A program made the position numbers and the translations under genes. From assembly GCF_014133895.1 (NCBI RefSeq), contig NC_050727.1:868001-932000 (forward strand): a stretch of 64,000 bases of DNA. The letters run 5' to 3'. The DNA is from Torulaspora globosa (lineage: Eukaryota; Ascomycota; Saccharomycetes; Saccharomycetales; Saccharomycetaceae). The notes below the pieces were generated by a model that was given only the letters and a program-made list of their open reading frames with translations, was not told the DNA's origin and did no database searches. Shown here piece after piece: positions 52,645 to 62,435 of the stretch. How positions within the stretch are numbered: position 1 is the stretch's first letter; each line of letters opens with the position of its first letter.

Positions 52645-52689
52645 CGGCTAGGAGGGTGGTAGAGCTGGAAAAGGCGGTTTGAGCGTGTG

Positions 52690-54588
52690 ATGTCCGCTCT
52701 AGATTTGCCTGTGGTTGCTTCTGAGTACGATTGCGATGGCAGATATCTTTGTTACGTGACAGTGGTGCTGAACAAGCAGCGGGTAAGCGTGCAGTTGGCA
52801 GAGCGTGGGACGGCGATTAATGAGAACGTATTGTATCTTGATGACTCGAATTTGAAGGTGTGCGCCCTGAAGTGGGGACGACTGGTCAGTACCGATACTG
52901 TGTGTGTGTTTTTGGCGTTGAACAACGGTGAGATTTGGATTTACTCGCCGTTAGCCAACGAAGTGGTTCACAAATTGTCGACGGGGAATGGCTCGCAGGT
53001 GAACGACGTTGCTGTGAGCAAGAGTGGTGACACGCTGTGGTGCGTCGACGCGCAGGACAGAATTTATCAGTTCGGTTTGGACGATCTGAGTCTGAAGCGG
53101 CAGTTCCAAGTGGATTCGTGTAGCGCGTTGAATCGTATCTGTCCGCTGGGGGATGATTCCAGGAAAGTGCTGGTCGCATCGCATTCGGTCTTTCTTGTCG
53201 ACGTCGATACCAAGACGGTCGTACAGACGTTTCCAGGCCACACTACTCCGGTGACACACTTGGTCAGTTTGACAGAGGATTACTTTGTGACCGGGGCCGC
53301 AAATGATAGGTTTCTGAACGTTTACGACCTGGACACCGGCTCTACGAAGAGCGTGCTGGTGTTGCAGTCGGAGGTGTTGGAGTTCTCCCATTCGGGAGAA
53401 CACTCCATAGCCGTCACTACAGAGGAGGGTGTGGAGATATTTGCTAATCCCCTCGTGAGCAATGTGGCGAACAAGAAGAGAAGAGGTAACATCTCCAAGC
53501 AGTGCACGAAGGCGATAAATGTGAACTATAACCTGAACGGGAATGTGTCAAGACTGCCGGTTTTGAACGTTTCCATAAACGGCGATATTATCAATCTGGT
53601 TTGGCTGCAAAACGCTACGATACCGTATTTTGCACATCTCAAATGGCAAGAGCTGCCCATACAGTACACTTTCGACGTGGCCGCCGCCACAGACGGGCGC
53701 TCCGGGAAGGACGACCGCTCTTTGCATGGTAAAGAGGTTTCCGCTGTGACAGGCTATAGGGAGGGCAATGTCAGGATCACCCACGGCGATAATTTCAAGC
53801 ATGTCGATGACGCCATCAAACAGTGGGAACAGGAGGTGTCACAACGGGAGTCTGAAGACGTCGACAATGCGACAGAATCGTTGGCCGATAAATTGGAGCT
53901 GGCGACAATGCATGTCTCGAAGAAAAAAAGCAGCAATGCCACAACGGCAGGTACCGTTACCATCGTTCTCTCGCAAGCGCTTCAGTCCAGCGACCATTCC
54001 CTGCTGGAGACGGTACTTAACAACCGCGACGAAAAGGTCATCAGGGACACCATATTCAGATTGCGGCCGGCGTTGGCTGTTATCCTTCTCGAGCGGCTGG
54101 CGGAGCGCATCGCTCGCCAGACCCATCGCCAGGGCGCGCTGAATGTGTGGGTCAAGTGGTGTCTGATCATTCACGGTGGCTATCTGGTGACCATCCCCAA
54201 CCTCATGTCTTCACTATCCTCACTGCACTCCACTCTGAAAGGCCGTTCAGCCTTGCTACCACGGCTCCTGGCGCTCGAAACAAGACTCGATTCGGTACTA
54301 AACAGACTGCATCCCATCCACAATATCGACGATGCTGTAATAAGAACGTCCTCTCTGCACGACGAGGCGAACCAACAAGACGAAGACGACGATGACGAAG
54401 CTGACGTCGAGTACAACGAAGAGCTAGACGACGCAGGACTGATAGAAGACGGCGAGGACGACTACGAATACGATGAGAGCGACGCAAGCGAGGATGATTT
54501 ACCCAACGGTCTCGCCGCTGGCAACCACCCGGAGGATCTTGAAGCCTCAGATAACGAAGAGGCTGGCTACAGCGACGTAGAAATGTGA
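52690..54588 (+). CDS. UTP5: Utp5, t-UTP subunit of the small-subunit processome
   Basis: Seen: 632 codons from ATG 52690 (643 in S. cerevisiae). WD40-like repeats cover about residues 1-330 (GDTLWCVDAQDRIYQF, TPVTHLVSLTEDYFVTGAAN). A helical Utp12-type domain covers about 430-560 (LSQALQSSDHSLLETVLNN, GYLVTIPNLMSSLSSLHSTL). A very acidic tail (about 565-632) ends GYSDVEM. Known: Utp5 belongs to the UtpA complex that binds nascent 35S pre-rRNA and supports Pol I transcription in the nucleolus. YDR398W. Confidence 0.94.
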   Translation: MSALDLPVVASEYDCDGRYLCYVTVVLNKQRVSVQLAERGTAINENVLYLDDSNLKVCALKWGRLVSTDTVCVFLALNNGEIWIYSPLANEVVHKLSTGNGSQVNDVAVSKSGDTLWCVDAQDRIYQFGLDDLSLKRQFQVDSCSALNRICPLGDDSRKVLVASHSVFLVDVDTKTVVQTFPGHTTPVTHLVSLTEDYFVTGAANDRFLNVYDLDTGSTKSVLVLQSEVLEFSHSGEHSIAVTTEEGVEIFANPLVSNVANKKRRGNISKQCTKAINVNYNLNGNVSRLPVLNVSINGDIINLVWLQNATIPYFAHLKWQELPIQYTFDVAAATDGRSGKDDRSLHGKEVSAVTGYREGNVRITHGDNFKHVDDAIKQWEQEVSQRESEDVDNATESLADKLELATMHVSKKKSSNATTAGTVTIVLSQALQSSDHSLLETVLNNRDEKVIRDTIFRLRPALAVILLERLAERIARQTHRQGALNVWVKWCLIIHGGYLVTIPNLMSSLSSLHSTLKGRSALLPRLLALETRLDSVLNRLHPIHNIDDAVIRTSSLHDEANQQDEDDDDEADVEYNEELDDAGLIEDGEDDYEYDESDASEDDLPNGLAAGNHPEDLEASDNEEAGYSDVEM

Positions 54589-54816
54589 TAGACTATCCAA
54601 ATAGACCTTCAAACAGAATCCTTTATATACTGGCAGTTCTTGACTATCACGTCCACGTGACCTGAACTATCATTATGAACGAAATTTGATATCTTATATC
54701 TCATCTCGAAGCGTATCTATCATTAACATTCGAACCATCGAGGGTTGCTACTGCTATTGAATTTGCTTGAGCTCTGGATCTCGTCGGTTGTGGTTGCAAT
54801 AGTGCTTTAGTCGAGA

Positions 54817-55464
54817 ATGTCTGAGGAGAAGGTGTATATTTCTTATAACAACGTTCACCAATTATGTCAAGAAACCGCTCCAAAAATCAGGAACTTTAAC
54901 CCCGATATCATCATTGCCATCGGCGGTGGTGGGTTCATTCCAGCAAGAATCTTGCGTACGTTTTTGCGAGAGCCCAACACGCCCAATATCAGGATTTTTG
55001 CCATCATTGTGTCGCTATATGAGAATGTGCAGACTGCTGCGGGTGGTACAGTCGAGCAAATCGGGGTCAAGGTGCATAGAACTCAATGGATCGATTACGA
55101 GCAATGCAAGCTTGACTTGGTGGGCAAGAATGTGTTGATTGTCGACGAAGTCGACGATACCCGTACAACGCTGCACTATGCTTTGAGCGAGCTGCAAAAG
55201 GATGCGGATGAGCAGGCCAAGGCAAAGGGAATCGATGTCGAGAAAAATCCGGAGTTCAAGACCACCTTTGGAGTGTTTGTGTTGCACGACAAGAAGAAGC
55301 CAAAGCGGGCCGATCTTCCTCCGGAGATCTTGGAGGACAGCAAGCGTTATTTCGCCGCCAGAACAGTGCCAGACGTATGGCTGGCATACCCTTGGGAGTC
55401 CAAAGACATCGTGTATCACACTAAGATGGCCGTTGAGCAGGGCAACGACGTGTTTCTGCCATAG
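54817..55464 (+). CDS. HPT1: Hypoxanthine-guanine phosphoribosyltransferase
   Basis: Seen: 215 codons (221 in S. cerevisiae). A type I PRTase fold: an early IIIAIGGGGFIPARILRTFL loop and the PRPP-binding signature VLIVDEVDDTRTTL near residue 106-119. The C-terminal PDVWLAYPWE is conserved in fungal Hpt1/Xpt1. Known: it salvages hypoxanthine and guanine to IMP and GMP. A CCACGTGACC (Cbf1-like) lies about 165 bases upstream, between UTP5 and this gene. The next gene, URH1, is also a salvage enzyme, as in S. cerevisiae. Confidence 0.97.
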   Translation: MSEEKVYISYNNVHQLCQETAPKIRNFNPDIIIAIGGGGFIPARILRTFLREPNTPNIRIFAIIVSLYENVQTAAGGTVEQIGVKVHRTQWIDYEQCKLDLVGKNVLIVDEVDDTRTTLHYALSELQKDADEQAKAKGIDVEKNPEFKTTFGVFVLHDKKKPKRADLPPEILEDSKRYFAARTVPDVWLAYPWESKDIVYHTKMAVEQGNDVFLP

Positions 55465-55715
55465 ATTGATGAGAATCGGATCGTCCTCCAAGGTGCTTCT
55501 ATGACTGATTGGCCGCAATGCAGAGCATATTCACACAGATGTAAATTAGATCCCGTAATCAAATCTGCAATCAAACTCGTAGCCGAACCTCTGAGAGCAG
55601 AGGAGATCCAGCCTTCCACGTGAAGAGGTGCTGGGGCGTTGATTTGTCAACTCATCGTAGGCTAATGCTTCTTGAGTAGCTGTCACAGAAAGCACAAGCA
55701 GGAGTCTATCTCAGT

Positions 55716-56738
55716 ATGACTATCAGTGCGATCCCTATATGGCTGGACTGTGACCCTGGACATGACGACGTTATAGCGATCCTTCTCAGCTGCTTCCATC
55801 CGGCTTTCAAGTTAGTCGGTCTAAGTGCATCTTATGGCAATGCCCCCTTGGAGAACACGACCTATAATGCCAGATCGGTGATTACGGCATTCGGTAAGGG
55901 GCATGAGGTTACGGTTTATCCTGGCGCCAAGAAACCATGGGTACTTGAACCGGAATACGCTTCCGATGTGCATGGTGCTTCAGGTCTCGATGGAACAACC
56001 TTGCTACCGGTTCCAGATTGTGAGCTGAACGTTAAGGAAAGCTATCTGGATGCCATGGAGAAGGCGATAGTGGCCTACGGTGGCGAGATAAGCCTTGTTT
56101 CGACAGGTGCCTTGACCTCTGTTGCGACCCTTCTGCGCGATCGACCACATCTGAAGAAATTGATCAAGTACATCAGCATCATGGGTGGAGGGTTTGATGT
56201 TGGTAATCGTAATTCCCATGATTCAGCAGAGTTTAACATCTGGATTGATCCACATGCGGCAAATTTCATCTTCAGTGATCCTGACATCAAGAATAAGTGT
56301 ATACTGCTGCCTCTGAACGTCACACATAAGGCAATTGCTACCGCTGAAGTACAGGAACGCATCCATGCTAATGGCAGAAGTAAGATGCGCGAGCTGTTTT
56401 ATGAACTATTTAAATTTTTTGAGCATTGTTACAAGGATGCCCAGGGCTTTGACCATCCGCCCACACACGATCCCTTGACTCTAATGCCTTTGCTAGAGTT
56501 TTACGGCTGGGAAGCATCCTCGGTTATTCAGTTCAGCTACAGGAGATTGGACATTTACGCCGTCGAGCATGAAAACAGCCCAGATTTGGGAAAAACCTGC
56601 ATCGAAAAGGAATATGAGCTTTCTGAAGGAGCTGGTATTATGGTGGGGTTTGATCTTAATATCGAGTATTTCTGGGAGCAAGTTTACAATGCATTGAACC
56701 AAGCGGAACAGGCATCGACTATTGAACGAGGGCGTTAG
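55716..56738 (+). CDS. URH1: Uridine nucleosidase Urh1
   Basis: Seen: 340 codons (340 in S. cerevisiae). The nucleoside-hydrolase calcium/ribose motif DCDPGHDD is at residues 11-18. YGNAPLENTTYNA, the central MGGGFDVGNRNSHDSAEFNI with active-site Asn/Glu, and the C-terminal THDPLTL motif (substrate-binding His-Asp) are intact. Known: Urh1 cleaves uridine, cytidine and nicotinamide riboside to base plus ribose. YDR400W, after HPT1. Confidence 0.97.
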   Translation: MTISAIPIWLDCDPGHDDVIAILLSCFHPAFKLVGLSASYGNAPLENTTYNARSVITAFGKGHEVTVYPGAKKPWVLEPEYASDVHGASGLDGTTLLPVPDCELNVKESYLDAMEKAIVAYGGEISLVSTGALTSVATLLRDRPHLKKLIKYISIMGGGFDVGNRNSHDSAEFNIWIDPHAANFIFSDPDIKNKCILLPLNVTHKAIATAEVQERIHANGRSKMRELFYELFKFFEHCYKDAQGFDHPPTHDPLTLMPLLEFYGWEASSVIQFSYRRLDIYAVEHENSPDLGKTCIEKEYELSEGAGIMVGFDLNIEYFWEQVYNALNQAEQASTIERGR

Positions 56739-56802
56739 CAACGCATTAAGAATTAGAAAGAACTTATAATACATAACCACTGAGCATAATAATAACCTCA
56801 AG

Positions 56803-58299
56803 TCACAGAGAGCAAGACTCTTTGGGCTCCAAACGTCTTTTGAAAAGTAACTTCAGATTGGACGGACTCAGGGGACCGGCAGGAGTCATTCTTTCCTGCC
56901 AATCTGGTGCTAGTGTCCATTCAAACCTTCTAAGAACTTCTGCAATAGTAATTCTCATCTCTGTTAACGCTAACTTCTCTCCCAAGCATGCTCTACGTCC
57001 ACCGTGGAAAGCGGTCATCATGTATGCGTTCTTAGCATGTCTCCAATTCTTGAAGATGGTCTGGATATCGTCTCCCCACCTCTCGGGGATGAATTCATCC
57101 GCGTCAGATCCCCAGTATTTAGGATCGTGACTAGTTCCGAAGTTGTTGTAGCCGACATAAGTCCCCTTTGGTATGACAATTTCAGGACCCAAACGGCAGG
57201 CTTTAGTTGTCTTCCTGTTTATAATTGTATTAAGTGGTGGCATTAACCTGATAGCCTCGAATATAAAGGAGTTCAGTAGTGGAAGTTCGGAGAGCTCTTT
57301 AGAGCCGTTGACAGCGTCCACTTCCGCTCTGAGTCTGCGCTGCCAAGTTTCGTTGTATTTACCTAGCAGATACAACGAAGTTGTCAACAGGACTTGTGGA
57401 TTTTCGTGACCAGCAACTAGAATTATCACAATGTTGTCAGTCAGTTGCTTGTAGTCGATAACCTCATTATTATAGGCACGAATTAAATCGCTCGATGCAA
57501 AGGACGTTTGCTCGAATTTGTAATTCTTGACTAATTGCTCCTGTACTTTTGACACAAGCTGTTTACGAAAACTCTCAACGTCTCTGAAAGCCTTCCGTCT
57601 AGATGGAATAGGAAGTAAGTCGAGGAAGGGGAAAGTCAGGAAAAATGGGTGGAAAATTTGTTTCTTGATATTCGTCAAATGTTTATGGAGCTGATTATCG
57701 TCCTGGGTCAAGGCACCGAAATCAAAGCCTAAAGCAACCTGCGATATATTGTCGAGGCACAAACGCTGGATCAAAGGACCCATAAGAATATCCTGACGTT
57801 TCTTATCATCCATCTTACTCATCTTCTCGATCCCATCACAGAACAATTTCGCATTATTGTAAAATGGAGCTTCATCAAAATGCTGAAGCCCATGCGTGAC
57901 AACGGAGCGGTAAGTCCTCCAAACCTGACCGTGAGCACTGATAACATTATCCCCAGTATAGGCGGCGATAACAGCATAAGGAATCTTTTTCTGGTTACCA
58001 CTTTTCGCAAAAGTATCCTCTTCCTTGAAGACATGTGCCATAAGCTCCGGTCTAGTTACGATGATGTTCCAGCGCGATCCAAAGAAGAGCTTAGCAGCAC
58101 CGTATTTTTCCAGAGGTTCTCTTAAATACATATCATAAAGTTTCCTTTGATCAATGTTCATAATTGAGGGTAAAAAGATCACATAAAATGGTATTGTTGG
58201 AATATTTCTTGGAAAATTGAGCGGCGGAACAACGATCTTGAAGATCAAATGCCCGACGAGGATAAAGAAGACAGAAATCAGAGCGGCGGCCCAAGTCAT
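56803..58299 (-). CDS. DIT2: Cytochrome P450 Dit2 (CYP56)
   Basis: Seen: 498 codons (489 in S. cerevisiae). One N-terminal membrane anchor (AALISVFFILVGHLIFKIVV). P450 motifs in order: the I-helix region IVILVAGHENPQ, K-helix EAIRLMP, the PERW region (FIPERWGDD) and the heme-binding FHGGRRACLGEKLAL with the thiolate cysteine near residue 438. Known: Dit2 joins two N-formyl-tyrosines into bisformyl dityrosine, the monomer of the outer spore-wall layer; expressed mid-sporulation. Divergent from DIT1, converging on URH1. Confidence 0.97.
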   Translation of the reverse strand: MTWAAALISVFFILVGHLIFKIVVPPLNFPRNIPTIPFYVIFLPSIMNIDQRKLYDMYLREPLEKYGAAKLFFGSRWNIIVTRPELMAHVFKEEDTFAKSGNQKKIPYAVIAAYTGDNVISAHGQVWRTYRSVVTHGLQHFDEAPFYNNAKLFCDGIEKMSKMDDKKRQDILMGPLIQRLCLDNISQVALGFDFGALTQDDNQLHKHLTNIKKQIFHPFFLTFPFLDLLPIPSRRKAFRDVESFRKQLVSKVQEQLVKNYKFEQTSFASSDLIRAYNNEVIDYKQLTDNIVIILVAGHENPQVLLTTSLYLLGKYNETWQRRLRAEVDAVNGSKELSELPLLNSFIFEAIRLMPPLNTIINRKTTKACRLGPEIVIPKGTYVGYNNFGTSHDPKYWGSDADEFIPERWGDDIQTIFKNWRHAKNAYMMTAFHGGRRACLGEKLALTEMRITIAEVLRRFEWTLAPDWQERMTPAGPLSPSNLKLLFKRRLEPKESCSL

Positions 58300-58986
58300 T
58301 TTTTTATTGGCTGTTTGGCTCCTTGTGAGGCCCCAACGACGGTGATATTGCTGTAATTTGATAACTGTACTTCAATATTACTTGGTGACGTTTTATATTT
58401 TTCTGTCACCTCTGTCTGTGCGTCACGAAAAATAATGGCGACGGCAATCCTCGAAGTTTCTCGATAATGGCAAAGGGAATAAAGCCAGAACAAGCTGTGG
58501 TCAGGACCCGACTAGCGCAAAGTATGAGCTTAATTATAAGGTCCTCTCCAACAAACCAAGAAAAATTCTCGCGGTTGTCTAATAGCTTGGAGCTGACATA
58601 AGGAACAAAAAAAAAAAAAACAGAGAAACATCGGTGAACACAATGAACAATTCTAATTTTAGGTATGTTTACCTTGGAGACATGCTACCCTGTGCGTGTG
58701 GAAGGCTCGTATCCAATTGACAGTCGTTCTTTGAAGATATGTTAGGAAGTTTCTAGTTTCTGGCACTCAACAAGTTCAGAAACAACGTGTTTCTATCGAT
58801 GGGCTAGTTCTCTATTCTGAAGAAACGATGTTTGGCTAGCACAAATTCGAGCATTTCTGTTTGCTATCATGAATCGTATAAATTGAAGGGGAACTCGGCG
58901 AATAATGTTGATATTAATTATTGGTGCCTTATAATTCTTATCATGTTGCGTATACTCAAGCTGGAAAGCTAGAGACATTAACAATA
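58300..58986. promoter_or_regulatory. Divergent promoter of DIT2 and DIT1
   Basis: Seen: 687 bases including a poly(A) run of about 14 (58607-58620) and a CACAAAT core at 58840-58846 that partly fits the middle sporulation element CRCAAAW. Known: in S. cerevisiae the DIT1/DIT2 interval is co-repressed in vegetative cells and opened by Ndt80 in mid-sporulation. A perfect element is not seen, so specific regulation is inference. Confidence 0.4.
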
Positions 58987-60594
58987 ATGACAATTATCGA
59001 GAAATTCATTCCGATCACGGAAGGAAAGCCCACAGGTGCCACGTTGAAAAAAGCAGTGCTCAGCGCCAAAGAGGACATCGCAATTCCGCATAATCTGAGT
59101 GACCTTTCAACGTATAGCAAATTCTTGGCTCTATATGCGAGGAACCCAGAGGATGCAGCTTACTACTCTATAGAAGAGAAGCAAGATTGCAAAATTAAGC
59201 AGGAATGGGAGCTCCTATTCAAATATCTTCAGGGTACCGAGCCAACCGAATCTTCGATCAGTGAAAATTTGGTTGAATACATTGTGCCATCAGATGTTGC
59301 TGACCGTTTCACCAATTCTTTAGGATTGCCAGTCAAAGTCTCGGAATACATGAAGGAAGGTGAGTCACAAATCAGGGGCTGTATAACCACCATAGAGAAT
59401 GAAAATGATTTTAATGACTGGTTTATCTTTCACATATTGGATCAAACACGGCTTGCGCTCAGTGGAGTACCATTCGAAAGCGCAAATGCTGGCCAGAGTT
59501 ATCATGAGAAATTTGCTGATTTTTTTCAAGAAAGCTTGAAAAACACTATTATCGATGACCAGTGGGAGGCTGGAGGACGTGATTACTTCATCAAGCGAGC
59601 CAAGTATTTCACCGACAGGAACTTGAAAATCGAGTGTGTTTTGCCAGCGTTCCCTTGTAAGTCATCCAATTCTGATAAAGTTGGAGGAATATATCCAGAC
59701 AAGGGCGAAGAATTTGCATTGCGAAGACTCATGAAGGCTACGCAGGATGCGCAAAAAGTATATCCACCTGGAATGAAAATTTGGATTGTGAGCGATGGCC
59801 ACGTTTTTTCTGACTGCATTGGAGTTGACGACGACGTTGTCAGCAGTTATACAGCCAAGTTGCACCAACTGTACGAGAAGATTAAAATTCCTGGTGTCGA
59901 CGCCATCGGTTTCTGCGGGTTGAATGATTTGTTCTTCAGTGGTGCTGCAGCTTCCAAATTCAAGACTGAATGGATTGCAGACGTGGAGCTCGACCATTTG
60001 ACGGGTACCCAAATTTGCCCTGTGTCCGACGTCTCCAGGGGCATCTTGATGAGAGGTTGTGACACAGATGACGGAAGACTCAGAAAACAGATTAGCATCG
60101 ACGGTCATCCAAGATTGCACCTGTATAGGGGTTTCTCCCGTTTTATGCTGGAAGATCTCTCTCGTCTGTCGTACTTTGAGGGCAGCTCGAGGAAGGGTTT
60201 TAAAAAGACAATTTCTAGGATCGCATTCAATATGATCAGAAGAAATGATGCCTATTCCAACCTTGTGGAGCTAATTTTCCCACATCACATGAGATTGTCA
60301 ATTCATGCTCACACAAACAGTGGCCCAAAATTCGGTATCAAAGTTATCTCTTCGGAGCAGTGTCGCATTGTCAAGTCTCTGGATGACTTGGAGGAGCCAA
60401 AATTTGAAGACCTCCTGCACATTCCAACGCCATGGCATAACTGTGTTGTGAAGGTTGACGATAACCATTACGTTCTGACGAAGGCAAGCGTCGTCAAGGA
60501 AGCTCTAGAAAATGGTTCGTATGTGGGACAATGGGTCGAGACAAGTCTCGAACTTGGTGAAGGCGGACATTATAGGATCAGAAAGTTCGAGTAA
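58987..60594 (+). CDS. DIT1: Dit1, first enzyme of spore-wall dityrosine synthesis
   Basis: Seen: 535 codons from ATG 58987 (536 in S. cerevisiae). The central region has the isocyanide-synthase/pyoverdine-biosynthesis (DIT1_PvcA) fold: CVLPAFPCKSSNSDKVGG, IWIVSDGHVFSDCIGVDDD, then ISIDGHPRLHLYRGFSRFM. HPRLHLYRGF-type residues near the C-terminal half and LSIHAHTNSGPKFGI are conserved. Known: Dit1 makes N-formyl-tyrosine, the substrate of Dit2. The pair is in the same divergent arrangement as YDR402C/YDR403W. Confidence 0.96.
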   Translation: MTIIEKFIPITEGKPTGATLKKAVLSAKEDIAIPHNLSDLSTYSKFLALYARNPEDAAYYSIEEKQDCKIKQEWELLFKYLQGTEPTESSISENLVEYIVPSDVADRFTNSLGLPVKVSEYMKEGESQIRGCITTIENENDFNDWFIFHILDQTRLALSGVPFESANAGQSYHEKFADFFQESLKNTIIDDQWEAGGRDYFIKRAKYFTDRNLKIECVLPAFPCKSSNSDKVGGIYPDKGEEFALRRLMKATQDAQKVYPPGMKIWIVSDGHVFSDCIGVDDDVVSSYTAKLHQLYEKIKIPGVDAIGFCGLNDLFFSGAAASKFKTEWIADVELDHLTGTQICPVSDVSRGILMRGCDTDDGRLRKQISIDGHPRLHLYRGFSRFMLEDLSRLSYFEGSSRKGFKKTISRIAFNMIRRNDAYSNLVELIFPHHMRLSIHAHTNSGPKFGIKVISSEQCRIVKSLDDLEEPKFEDLLHIPTPWHNCVVKVDDNHYVLTKASVVKEALENGSYVGQWVETSLELGEGGHYRIRKFE

Positions 60595-60925
60595 CCTGAA
60601 TAATCGGCGTTTTCTTTTTCATTATTGCAGTGTTTCTGTTGATAAATGTTTCACCAACTTTTGTTCATGGTTGTTATATTTGCGAGCTGTTAACTTTCAG
60701 ACAGTCGTCGGCCTCTTTTTTCAAAACCCTTTTCATTATCGTTAATTAGCTAGCTGTTACGTAGCTCTGGCCCCTCTTTGGTCTCTAACTTCACCCGTAA
60801 GTCTCAACAAGCGTAAGCGCATGGGGCAATCGCGTCCATTCGGCGTTAGAGCCCAACCCATCGGAGGGAACTGAAGCCATCGGCGAACAGCTAGTATTGC
60901 GGTGCGCGTTTGAAATGCCAAAAGC
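60595..60925. other. Convergent intergenic region DIT1-RPB7
   Basis: Seen: 331 bases holding two converging 3' ends; the half next to RPB7 is rather GC-rich. No RNA gene, repeat or conserved open frame recognised. Confidence 0.5.
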
Positions 60926-61441
60926 TCATATAGCGCCCAGATAATCTTCTTTGATACTGCCGATCGCGTGGATCGAGCTCACCTGACTGATACAACCCTC
61001 GATTTTGACCCGAATCCTACTCTTGATCGTGATGACATCCTCGGAGCTCTGATAAGATGGCGGATTCGAGCCGGCGTTAAACACCAAGTCCTGCGGCATC
61101 AGATGTTTGGTGACAAAAACCTTCATTGGACCCACCTGCACTTCAAACCCGTGTTGTGAACAAGAAACAACAACCCCATCGACTACTTCACCTTTGAAAG
61201 GCTTGAAAACCACGGCTCTGTATCTAACGGTGAAATCCGCAGATCCATCCGTAGGCAAAATTCTACCACGTTCAATGTCAATCGTATCATAATCCAAAAC
61301 ACAAAGGATATAGCCAAATTTACCGGTACACGATCCCTCAACTTCTTGCAAAAGCTTGGTTTTCAAGTAATCCTTCATACGGGGACCAAAAAACGACGGA
61401 TGAAGGGTGATATTCAGCGAAAGATCCTTAACAAAAAACAT
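60926..61441 (-). CDS. RPB7: RNA polymerase II subunit Rpb7
   Basis: Seen: 171 codons, the same as S. cerevisiae. The N-terminal RNP-like half has MFFVKDLSLNITLHPSFFGP and GKFGYILCVLDYDTI; the C-terminal S1/OB half has YRAVVFKPFKGEVVDGVV and ends IGSIKEDYLGAI. Known: Rpb7 with Rpb4 forms the stalk of Pol II and contacts nascent RNA. YDR404C. Divergent from MRPL23 across about 260 bases; this junction joins the YDR and YOR tracks again. Confidence 0.98.
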   Translation of the reverse strand: MFFVKDLSLNITLHPSFFGPRMKDYLKTKLLQEVEGSCTGKFGYILCVLDYDTIDIERGRILPTDGSADFTVRYRAVVFKPFKGEVVDGVVVSCSQHGFEVQVGPMKVFVTKHLMPQDLVFNAGSNPPSYQSSEDVITIKSRIRVKIEGCISQVSSIHAIGSIKEDYLGAI

Positions 61442-61700
61442 TTCTAGATTCTAAACAAGCCTGCTGATGCAATTGTCCTCCCAAAGCCCCGAATGGATCC
61501 TATTCTTCGTCAATTGATCGCTGTTGAACTTAAATGCTTTCAGAGTTTGGTCAACTTCTGTCAAGGCAGCTGAAATTTCACTTCCGTGTGAAATGATATC
61601 GATTTTTCAAGCATTAATGGCTGATCAAGAGCTTTCAAGATTAAGTCATTGAAGAGCCAAGCTAGCGGCAGTTCGATACCGAATCCAGTGTTAGTTGCAG

Positions 61701-62195
61701 ATGTCTCAGAAAGTTGGCCACACATCTTTAGCTTTTGCACGTCTGTGGCACCATGTAGATCTCGCCAGGGACAAAAGGACGCTTGGTAGATTGGCATCTG
61801 CGATTGCCATAACGCTAATTGGAAAACACAAACCGGTGTACCATCAAAGTCAGGATTGCGGAGATTATGTGGTGGTGACGAATTGCCAGAGCTTACGGGT
61901 TACCGGTAAGAAGTTTGAACAGAAAAAGTACTGGTCGCATTCGACAAAGCCTGGCCATTTGAAGCTGACTCCGATGGAAAAAGTGGTTGCAGATAAAGGG
62001 TTTGGAGAAGTACTAAAGCGTGCTGTTAGCGGTATGCTGCCCAAGAATAAGCTGCGTAAACCTAGGTTGGAGAGATTGAAGGTGTTTGATGGAGCGGACC
62101 ACCCGTACAAGCAGAACATTACTGCGTTTGCATACGAGCAACCATACGTGCAAGCTAAGTTGGACAAGGTGAGGGTTGATGGGAAGTCTGAATGA
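61701..62195 (+). CDS. MRPL23: Mitochondrial large-subunit ribosomal protein uL13m
   Basis: Seen: 164 codons from ATG 61701 (163 in S. cerevisiae). The uL13 family motifs run through [46 protein letters not shown] and [13 protein letters not shown]. Known: a component of the mitochondrial 54S subunit. YOR150W, beside RPB2 (YOR151C) as here. Its stop converges on RPB2 about 240 bases away. Confidence 0.97.
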   Translation: MSQKVGHTSLAFARLWHHVDLARDKRTLGRLASAIAITLIGKHKPVYHQSQDCGDYVVVTNCQSLRVTGKKFEQKKYWSHSTKPGHLKLTPMEKVVADKGFGEVLKRAVSGMLPKNKLRKPRLERLKVFDGADHPYKQNITAFAYEQPYVQAKLDKVRVDGKSE

Positions 62196-62435
62196 TGGTT
62201 GGAGACTGTTTATCTTGTGTATAGTAACGATTCCCTGGGATTCAAAAACCTTTGAAAAGTCTATATATTACATGTATTTATGAGGGACCTTCAGAATCTT
62301 CCGCTGAATCTCACGAAAGCAATCTGAATATGGACAAGATCGACGCTGCGAGATAGATGGAAAGATTCGATCAAAGGTTCAAAAGTCATTATCATTCATG
62401 GATTATTTTATCTTGAGTTTCGTCCTTCACTTGCT